From an uncultured Granulosicoccaceae bacterium (GTDB taxonomy: Bacteria > Pseudomonadota > Gammaproteobacteria > Granulosicoccales > Granulosicoccaceae), in assembly GCA_937951695.1 (NCBI GenBank), contig CALFBL010000214.1:1-13205 (forward strand): a stretch of 13,205 bases of DNA, given 5' to 3'. The notes beneath the pieces were generated by a model. It searched no databases. It was given only the letters and a program-made list of their open reading frames with translations, and was not told where the DNA came from. A program made the translations under genes and the position numbers. This document shows positions 7,422 through 13,205 of the stretch, in pieces; positions within the stretch are counted from its first letter, which is position 1; every line of letters begins with the position of its first letter.

Positions 7422-7442
7422 GTTAGCGAACTCGTTAGTGAA
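7422..7442. repeat. Two-copy tandem repeat, 9 bp with a 12-bp period
   Basis: GTTAGCGAA at 7422-7430 and GTTAGTGAA at 7434-7442 (plus strand) differ at one base and start 12 bp apart. They lie between the candidate promoter and pyrG. The repeat is plainly in the sequence; any role as a protein-binding site is inference, and two short copies may be chance. Confidence 0.35.
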
Positions 7443-7489
7443 TAAAGAGCTCGTGATCGAGGCTAAGAAGCACCTCAGAACGGCTTCAA

Positions 7490-7498
7490 ATCATACCA
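7490..7498 (-). promoter_or_regulatory. Candidate extended -10 promoter element for pyrG
   Basis: TGGTATGAT on the minus strand, an extended -10 (TGn followed by TATGAT, one base off TATAAT), 15 nt past the tilS stop. No good -35 box lies 17 bp upstream; extended -10 promoters can do without one. Predicted transcript start near 7483, giving a leader of about 145 nt. Motif match only. Confidence 0.3.
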
Positions 7499-7512
7499 GA
7501 TCCAGCGCCGAT

Positions 7513-8856
7513 TCAGACAGCTTCGGTGGGCAGATTATCCGAGTTTTCGTTGGGTGCCGAAGAGACTTGACGAAAATCCACAGCGACTGCAATGTTCCAG
7601 ACAGCAGCCAAACGCCCTTCGATGTAAATCAGAGGGGTCACATCCCGCAACCAAGGCGGCACGGAAGCTTCCTGTAGGAGTTTTTTCACCGCTTTGTGAA
7701 ACGCCGGTTCGCCCAATTTGATCAACTCGCTACCCACCCGGCTTCTCACAGTAATGACACCGTGGGTCGGAATTCTAATTCCCTGACGGTCACACTCCAA
7801 AAGTGTCAAAGTTTGATCAATTTCCGGGATGTACAGCGGTTCAAATGGCGCTTCCCAATCGTAATGAAACGCGCTCGGCTCTTTTTGCGGCAGCAGCAGA
7901 TACAAACGATCTTTGTGGCGCCGAAATTCGTAATCGCGTACGTTCACAATCCCTTGAGAATCATGTCGCGACATCACCAGTTGTCGATAGACCTCCGCCA
8001 GATCCTGCAGCCGCGGCATGCGCAGGCCGGATTGCCTTACCCATAGGCGCAAGACGTTGTACACGCGCTCACGCGGCAAAGCCTTGATTTCGGACACTGA
8101 CAGCTCCGACACACCGCGCAGCCGGACCTGACGCAAGTCTTCCTGCGCCAGCCCGAGTAAGGTTTGGCTGGCCGCGGAACAGCGATTCGCTGATCGCGCC
8201 AACGTGCGAGTGGCTGCTGGCCATCGAGCTTTCATCAGCGGAAATATTTCATGCCGCAAAAAATTGCGATCGAAACGCCGATCGTCGTTACTCGGATCGT
8301 GAATGAAATCCAGCTCATGCTCTCTAGCGTAGGCCTGTAACTGTTCCCGCGTACTACTGAGCAGAGGCCGGGACATAAACCCTTTGGCAAACGTGCGCTT
8401 TTTGGGAATCGACGCCAACCCATCTGGGCCACTGCCGCGCAGCGCCTGCAGTAAAAAAGTTTCCGCCTGATCATCCGCGTGCTGCGCCAGCATAATGTGC
8501 TCGCCCGGTTCAAGATGATCCGAGAAGGCGGCATAACGGGCCAGTCGGGCTGCAGCCTCCGGTCCATCCGAGTGTGAAGCTTCGACATCGACCGTCACGA
8601 CGGTGATCGGCACACCCAGCGCGTCTGCCACGACGGTGGCGTGTTCGGCCCACTCATCACTTGCTATCTGAAGTCGGTGATTAATATGCAATGCGCGGAC
8701 TTGAACATCCGGCCGCAGCTGGGGTAAGTCAGCGATCAAGTGCAACAAAACGTGTGAGTCTAAGCCACCGCTGTAGGCCACCGTCAACCGTCTCAGTTCC
8801 GTCTGCCCATCCAAAAATTCGGAGAAGGCCTCAGCAGGCTGCAGGTATTGGTTCAA
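7513..8856 (-). CDS. tilS: tRNA(Ile)-lysidine synthase
   Basis: ATP-dependent enzyme that puts lysine on C34 of the tRNA-Ile with anticodon CAU, so that it reads AUA and is charged with Ile; essential and cytoplasmic. 447 aa (E. coli 432). Seen: the PP-loop AYSGGLDSHVLLHL (27-40, SGGLDS at 29-34), ALHINHRL (55-62), AQHADDQAETFLLQALRGSG (124-143), a FIHDPSNDDRRFDRNFLRHE segment typical of TilS, then the middle domain and the C-terminal domain with VRSRVGSE...KLLQEASVPPWLRDVTPL and LAAVWNIAVAVD. The start is TTG at 8856-8854: the accA stop TAA is in the same frame two codons upstream, AAGGGG is 9 nt before the TTG, and no other start occurs before the PP-loop. It follows accA by 3 bp, so coupling is expected. 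Confidence 0.96.
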   Translation of the reverse strand: MNQYLQPAEAFSEFLDGQTELRRLTVAYSGGLDSHVLLHLIADLPQLRPDVQVRALHINHRLQIASDEWAEHATVVADALGVPITVVTVDVEASHSDGPEAAARLARYAAFSDHLEPGEHIMLAQHADDQAETFLLQALRGSGPDGLASIPKKRTFAKGFMSRPLLSSTREQLQAYAREHELDFIHDPSNDDRRFDRNFLRHEIFPLMKARWPAATRTLARSANRCSAASQTLLGLAQEDLRQVRLRGVSELSVSEIKALPRERVYNVLRLWVRQSGLRMPRLQDLAEVYRQLVMSRHDSQGIVNVRDYEFRRHKDRLYLLLPQKEPSAFHYDWEAPFEPLYIPEIDQTLTLLECDRQGIRIPTHGVITVRSRVGSELIKLGEPAFHKAVKKLLQEASVPPWLRDVTPLIYIEGRLAAVWNIAVAVDFRQVSSAPNENSDNLPTEAV

Positions 8857-8859
8857 ACG

Positions 8860-9819
8860 TTAGGACCCCTTGAATTCACCGTAGGATCGCCACTTCGCAT
8901 CGCGATCACACTGTAAGACATCAATCGGCTTCTCACACAAAGCCGACAGCTCCTCCACCAGTGCCTGTTTAAGAGATTCAGCGGCCATTTCAGGATTGCG
9001 GTGCGCCCCGCCCAGTGGCTCTTCCACGATTCGATCGATCAGGCCAAGTTCCAGTAAGCGCATTGAGGTTATTCCCATGGCATCCGCCGCATCCGATGCC
9101 CGATCGGCACTCTTGTACAGGATCGACGCGCAGCCTTCCGGGCTGATAACCGAGTAGACGCTGTACTGCATCATCATTACACGGTCACCGAGGCCAATAG
9201 CTAGAGCACCGCCAGACCCACCCTCGCCCACGACCGTACACACTGTTGGCACTTTGAGATCTGCCATAACGAACAAGTTGCGCGCGATGGCCTCACTCTG
9301 ACCGCGTTCTTCAGCGCCGATACCCGGATAGGCCCCAGGAGTATCAATAAAGGTGACGATGGGCATGCCAAAGCGCTCGGCGAGCTCCATCAAGCGTTTG
9401 GCTTTGCGATACCCCTCGGGTCTGGGCATACCAAAATTTCGTTTGATTTTCTCTTTGGTGTCACGCCCCTTCTCATGTCCAATTACCATCACCGGCATGC
9501 CGTCGAGGCGGGCAGTACCACCAATGATGGCGTGATCGTCTGCGTAGAGTCGATCGCCGTGCAATTCATGAAAGTCGGTAAAGATATGATCGATGTAGAA
9601 CTGCGTGTACGGCCGCTGCGGATGGCGCGCCATCTGCGCAGTCTGCCAAGGGGTCAATGATGCGAAGATCGATTGCGTCAGTGTTTCGCATTTTTCCTGC
9701 ATCGTTGCTACCTCGTCCGAGATATTTATCTCAGCGTCTTCGGTGGCGTATTGCAATTCGCGAATTTTTGCTTCCAGCTCGGCGATCGGCTGTTCAAAGT
9801 CAAGGAAGTTCGGATTCAT
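8860..9819 (-). CDS. accA: Acetyl-CoA carboxylase carboxyltransferase subunit alpha
   Basis: Alpha half of the carboxyltransferase that moves CO2 from biotin-BCCP to acetyl-CoA, giving malonyl-CoA; it works with AccD (not in this window) as an alpha2beta2 unit in the cytoplasm and commits carbon to fatty acids. 319 aa, the same as E. coli. Seen: FLDFEQPIAELEAKI at the N-terminus, RPYTQFYIDHIFTDFHELHG (69-88), GHEKGRDTKEKIKRNFGMP (114-132), FIDTPGAYPGIGAEERGQ (157-174), GEGGSGGALAIG (198-209), whose Gly-rich turn forms the oxyanion hole, and SVISPEGCASILYK (223-236). ATG start with a weak Shine-Dalgarno, 31 bp after dnaE. The dnaE-accA-tilS order is conserved in gammaproteobacteria, including E. 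coli and relatives. Confidence 0.98.
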   Translation of the reverse strand: MNPNFLDFEQPIAELEAKIRELQYATEDAEINISDEVATMQEKCETLTQSIFASLTPWQTAQMARHPQRPYTQFYIDHIFTDFHELHGDRLYADDHAIIGGTARLDGMPVMVIGHEKGRDTKEKIKRNFGMPRPEGYRKAKRLMELAERFGMPIVTFIDTPGAYPGIGAEERGQSEAIARNLFVMADLKVPTVCTVVGEGGSGGALAIGLGDRVMMMQYSVYSVISPEGCASILYKSADRASDAADAMGITSMRLLELGLIDRIVEEPLGGAHRNPEMAAESLKQALVEELSALCEKPIDVLQCDRDAKWRSYGEFKGS

Positions 9820-9850
9820 GGCAGCAGTTTACCGACGTTATCGCGTCCCG

Positions 9851-12800
9851 TCAGTAGATTAGCTCGACGCTGGACTCATCAGTCAGTTGCTCGAGCAATC
9901 GAATGAGTTCAGGTTGCGGCTGCACCCGCCAGCTGTGCCCAGCGCGAACTTCCGCCAAGGCCGACCCATTCTGATACTCAATACACAACGGTGTGGTCCC
10001 GCTGTTGAAATTTGACAGTGTGACCAGTAAATCCTCCAGCCCCTGATCGCGCAAATGATCCTGCTTAAGACGCAGCACCAGACGGCGCGCGAATCGTGAT
10101 CGCGCCGACGCCAGATCGTGAATTTCTTTAGCCCGAATTTTATAGCCGCCGTTAAATTCATCCGGACTCATCTCGCCATCCACCACCAACACTTCGTCTT
10201 TGACCAGCAGATGCGCGCTGGCATCGAGGATGTCGCCGCGTAGTACCACTTCCACCCGTGCGCTACGATCATCGAGTGTCACAAACGCCATCTTGCCCGC
10301 GCTGGTGTCGCGAAAGCGTGTGCCAAATATCAGGCCCGCCGCCAACACCGGTGTACCACGTACCCGAAACCCTGTCATGCCACTGGTACTGGCTTCAGTT
10401 TTGTCACACAGAACTCGCAAGCGTCCGTGGGTAAAATGTTCCAGCTCGGCCAAGTGCTCGTTGATGGGATGACCGCTTAAATACAGTCCCAGAGTGGCCT
10501 TCTCCTGCTGCAAGCGTTCGCGCTCAGACCAGTCAGGCTCGATTTGCACAGGCTTTGTCACCGCAGCTTCGCTCGTTTGCTCCGATGCGCCCAGGCCAAA
10601 CAAATCGACTTGCCCCGCTGCCTGATCTCGATGATATTGCTGCGCACCACGGATCGCTTCATCCAGTTGTGACATTAACGTGGGGCGATTCTCACCAAGA
10701 GCATCAGCGGCACCGGAGCGCACCAACGCTTCCAGCACGCGTTTATTAACACTGCCTGGATCGGCTCGCCGGCACAGATCATTCAGGTCGGTAAACGGGC
10801 CGTTTTCATCGCGTTCGCTCAAGACGTTAGCCAGCGCCGATTCACCCACCCCTTTTATTGCGCCCAATCCGTACAACACGGTCTTATCATCGGGTACACT
10901 GAAACGCACTTGCGATTGGTTGATGTCGGGAGGTATGACGCTTAAACCGATAAGACTGCATTCTTCAATGAGCGGCACCACCTTATCGGTTTTATCCATA
11001 TCCGCCGACAACACCGAGGCCATAAACGCCGCCGGGTAATGCGTTTTCAGCCACGCGGTTTGGTAGGACAATAAGGCGTAGGCGACGGAGTGGGATTTAT
11101 TGAATCCGTAGCCCGCGAACTTTTCCACCAGCGCAAAGATGTTGGACGCTAAGTCTTCGTCAATGCCATTGGCCACACAGCCTTCGACAAATCCATCGCG
11201 TTGCAATGCCATGACTTCCGGGTTCTTTTTACCCATAGCCTTACGCAGAATGTCGGCACGGCCTAACGAGTAACCGGCCATGACTTGAGCGATCTGCATG
11301 ACCTGCTCTTGATACAAAATAATTCCATAGGTGGGTTCTAGAATCGGTTTTAGAATCTCCAGCTGATAATCTTCGTGCGGCCAAGCCAGTGGCTTACGAC
11401 CGTGTTTGCGATCGACAAAGTCATCCACCATTCCCGATTGCAAAGGGCCGGGGCGATACAGTGCTACCAGAGCAACAATTTCTTCAAAGGTATTGGGCTG
11501 CAATCGCTCTATCAATCGCTTCATACCGTGCGATTCAAGCTGAAAAACCGCTGTGGTGCACGCACGCTGCAACAACGCGTAGGTGTCCGGATCAGTCAGT
11601 GGCATCGTCATCAAGTCGATGCGCTCGCCGATCATCTGTTCGATGTTGGTCAGCGCGTTATCAATGATCGTCAAAGTGCGTAGACCGAGAAAATCGAACT
11701 TCACCAAACCAACTGCTTCTGCGTCGTCTTTGTCGTATTGCGTGACCAGACTCGAACCGTCCGGCTCGCAATACAAAGGTGCAAAATCCGTCAAAGCGGT
11801 GGGCGCTATGACCACACCAGCGGCGTGCTTGCCGCAGTTTCGGGTCAGTCCCTCCAACGAGAACGCAAGATCCAGTAGCTCTCGGACCTCTTCTTCCGTC
11901 TCGTAGGCGTTTTGTAAATCTTCCGACTCTTTCATCGCTTTTTCAAGCGTCATACCAACTTCAAACGGCACCATCTTGGCAAGACGATCCACCGCCGAAT
12001 AAGGCTGGCTCATCACCCGCCCTACATCGCGCACCACAGCTTTGGCGGCCATGGTTCCATAGGTTATGATTTGCGAGACGCGGCTCGCGCCATAGGTCTC
12101 GGCCACGTACTGCACGACCCGGTCCCGTCCGTCCATGCAAAAATCGATATCAAAATCAGGCATGGACACTCGTTCAGGATTCAGAAAACGCTCAAACAGC
12201 AAATCGTATTCCAGTGGATCAACATCGGTGATGGTCAAGGCATAAGCCACGAGCGAGCCAGCACCCGAACCGCGTCCTGGCCCAACCGGTATTTGATGCT
12301 CACGGGACCACCGAATAAAGTCAGCAACAATGAGAAAGTAGCCCGGAAACCCCATCTGCACGATCACGTTGAGTTCGAACTTCAAACGCTCGTCGTAAGG
12401 CTTGCGAATCTCAGCAAAATTCTCAGCGGTTGTGTCGTACAACTTGTCCAGTCGGACGTTCAGACCGTCTTCAGAAATTTTGACGAAGTACTCACTCTCA
12501 GTCATGCCTTCGGGAATAGGAAAATCGGGCAACACCGGTGTGCCCAGTTCCAGTGTGACGTTGCATCGTTTGGCGATCTCAATGCTGTTTTCGATAGCGG
12601 AAGGGATGTCACTGAACAGCTCAGCCATTGCCTGAGGGGCCTTTAAGTACTGTTCCTCAGTCACGGCAACCGGGCGGGCGGGGTCAGCCAGTACATAGCC
12701 TCCCTGCACACACAAACGTGCTTCATGAGCGGCGAAATCATCGTGCTCGAGAAAACACACATCGTTCACCGCCACAACCGGTATCTGCTGCTCAAGTGAC

Positions 12801-13205
12801 AAATGACAAGCCGCGCGTATAAATGCCTCTTCACCCGGCTTACCGGTTCGGGTTAGAGCCAGATAAAACCGGTCACCAAACATCCCCTTCCAATACTCTG
12901 CCAAGCGATGGGCGTCGTCATCCCGACCGCGTGATATGGCCTGACCAATATCGCCATTAATACTGCTGGAGAGCATAATCAACCCGTCAGCTGCGGTCTC
13001 TACCCAACTGCGTTCTATCCGAGGGGAGCCGCTGTCCTGACCTTCTTGGTACCCTCTCGAAATCAGTTTGGTCAGGTTTCTATAACCCTTCGAGTTCATC
13101 ACTAGAAACAACGCTTTGAAGGGATCTTCATCGCCCTTGCCTTCGATGATCATTTCAGCGCCAGCAATGGGCTTGACGCCAGCCGCATGAGCCGCACCGT
13201 AGAAT
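9851..13205 (-). CDS. dnaE: DNA polymerase III subunit alpha, 5' end beyond right edge
   Basis: Catalytic subunit of the replicative polymerase. The visible part is 1117 residues and runs to the right edge as FYGAAHAAGVKPIAGAEM, which aligns with about residue 52 of E. coli DnaE, so roughly 50 residues including the start are outside. Numbering from the in-frame ATG at 13153: the rest of the PHP domain to about 205; GPGRGSGAGSLVAY (291-304); MPDFDIDFCM (331-340) with catalytic D333 and D335; VKFDFLGLRT (484-493) with third aspartate D487; YRPGPLQSGM; and FAGYGFNKSHSVAYA (679-693). The three aspartates have the E. coli spacing (154 residues). QVDLF (848-852; 10598-10612) is a consensus beta-clamp motif, after the helix-hairpin-helix region and before the OB-fold (about 935-1015). 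The C-terminal domain ends in SSVELIY. No break is seen. Confidence 0.98.
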   Translation of the reverse strand, partial: FYGAAHAAGVKPIAGAEMIIEGKGDEDPFKALFLVMNSKGYRNLTKLISRGYQEGQDSGSPRIERSWVETAADGLIMLSSSINGDIGQAISRGRDDDAHRLAEYWKGMFGDRFYLALTRTGKPGEEAFIRAACHLSLEQQIPVVAVNDVCFLEHDDFAAHEARLCVQGGYVLADPARPVAVTEEQYLKAPQAMAELFSDIPSAIENSIEIAKRCNVTLELGTPVLPDFPIPEGMTESEYFVKISEDGLNVRLDKLYDTTAENFAEIRKPYDERLKFELNVIVQMGFPGYFLIVADFIRWSREHQIPVGPGRGSGAGSLVAYALTITDVDPLEYDLLFERFLNPERVSMPDFDIDFCMDGRDRVVQYVAETYGASRVSQIITYGTMAAKAVVRDVGRVMSQPYSAVDRLAKMVPFEVGMTLEKAMKESEDLQNAYETEEEVRELLDLAFSLEGLTRNCGKHAAGVVIAPTALTDFAPLYCEPDGSSLVTQYDKDDAEAVGLVKFDFLGLRTLTIIDNALTNIEQMIGERIDLMTMPLTDPDTYALLQRACTTAVFQLESHGMKRLIERLQPNTFEEIVALVALYRPGPLQSGMVDDFVDRKHGRKPLAWPHEDYQLEILKPILEPTYGIILYQEQVMQIAQVMAGYSLGRADILRKAMGKKNPEVMALQRDGFVEGCVANGIDEDLASNIFALVEKFAGYGFNKSHSVAYALLSYQTAWLKTHYPAAFMASVLSADMDKTDKVVPLIEECSLIGLSVIPPDINQSQVRFSVPDDKTVLYGLGAIKGVGESALANVLSERDENGPFTDLNDLCRRADPGSVNKRVLEALVRSGAADALGENRPTLMSQLDEAIRGAQQYHRDQAAGQVDLFGLGASEQTSEAAVTKPVQIEPDWSERERLQQEKATLGLYLSGHPINEHLAELEHFTHGRLRVLCDKTEASTSGMTGFRVRGTPVLAAGLIFGTRFRDTSAGKMAFVTLDDRSARVEVVLRGDILDASAHLLVKDEVLVVDGEMSPDEFNGGYKIRAKEIHDLASARSRFARRLVLRLKQDHLRDQGLEDLLVTLSNFNSGTTPLCIEYQNGSALAEVRAGHSWRVQPQPELIRLLEQLTDESSVELIY

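Larger units (their letters stand above)
7339..7512 (-). other. tilS-pyrG intergenic leader
   Basis: This 174-bp stretch is the only gap over 70 bp. No gene is seen in either strand; a plus-strand open frame from 7438 runs into the tilS antisense and has no recognisable protein features. It contains a candidate extended -10 element, a two-copy tandem repeat and a T6 run after GGCGCC on the minus strand (7383-7396) that does not make a proper terminator hairpin. Likely role: promoter and 5' leader of pyrG-kdsA-eno and what follows. Confidence 0.5.

Noticed and set aside
12071..12646. Open frame of 191 codons on the plus strand opposite dnaE
   Set aside because: It lies wholly antisense to strongly conserved DnaE, has no recognisable domain and an odd His/Gln/Arg-rich composition typical of an antisense shadow.
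1..13205. Search for tRNA, rRNA, CRISPR arrays, insertion sequences, phage genes, toxin-antitoxin or defence genes
   Set aside because: Nearly all bases are in eleven conserved genes; no array of repeats, transposase, integrase, attachment site or RNA gene was seen. No undescribed system is supported by the sequence.

Overview
The window is a run of eleven genes, all on the minus strand. Gene order in the direction of transcription (right edge to left edge) is dnaE (5' end cut by the right edge), accA, tilS, pyrG, kdsA, eno, ftsB, ispD, ispF, an mtnP/MTIP-like phosphorylase, and an Amt/Rh ammonium transporter (3' end cut by the left edge). The set points to a Gram-negative, LPS-producing, MEP-pathway gammaproteobacterium. 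The dnaE-accA-tilS-pyrG-kdsA-eno-ftsB-ispD-ispF order is a known gammaproteobacterial arrangement. The KdsA is of the metal-dependent Cys type that I recall from Xanthomonadales-like lineages rather than the Asn type of E. coli and Pseudomonas. I cannot name the species.

Layout: 9851-13205 holds dnaE, 8860-9819 accA, 7513-8856 tilS. A 174-bp gap (7339-7512) follows, the only gap over 70 bp, and it is the best place for an internal promoter. Then come pyrG (5671-7338), kdsA (4826-5662), eno (3489-4772), ftsB (2985-3455), ispD (2273-2980), ispF (1779-2252), mtnP (963-1724) and amt (1-895). Junctions are tight (3 to 67 bp apart from the one gap) and I see no convincing intrinsic terminator, so one or two long transcripts are likely.

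The genes join core functions. DnaE copies the chromosome, AccA commits acetyl-CoA to fatty acids, TilS makes the AUA-reading tRNA-Ile, and PyrG makes CTP. KdsA makes the KDO precursor, whose activation uses CTP. Eno makes PEP, which is a KdsA substrate. IspD uses CTP and IspF follows it in isoprenoid synthesis. FtsB belongs to the divisome. MtnP recycles methylthio-nucleosides from polyamine synthesis.

This is mostly an ordinary housekeeping block and I found no hidden new system. The points worth a second look are at the left end and in details: an Amt that resembles the sensory (domain-fused) Amt subfamily and leaves the window before its C-terminus; an MTIP-like enzyme with Arg where the family has a base-contacting Asn; FtsB with a long low-complexity C-terminal tail; the Cys-type KdsA; four non-ATG starts; and a small tandem repeat in the pyrG leader.
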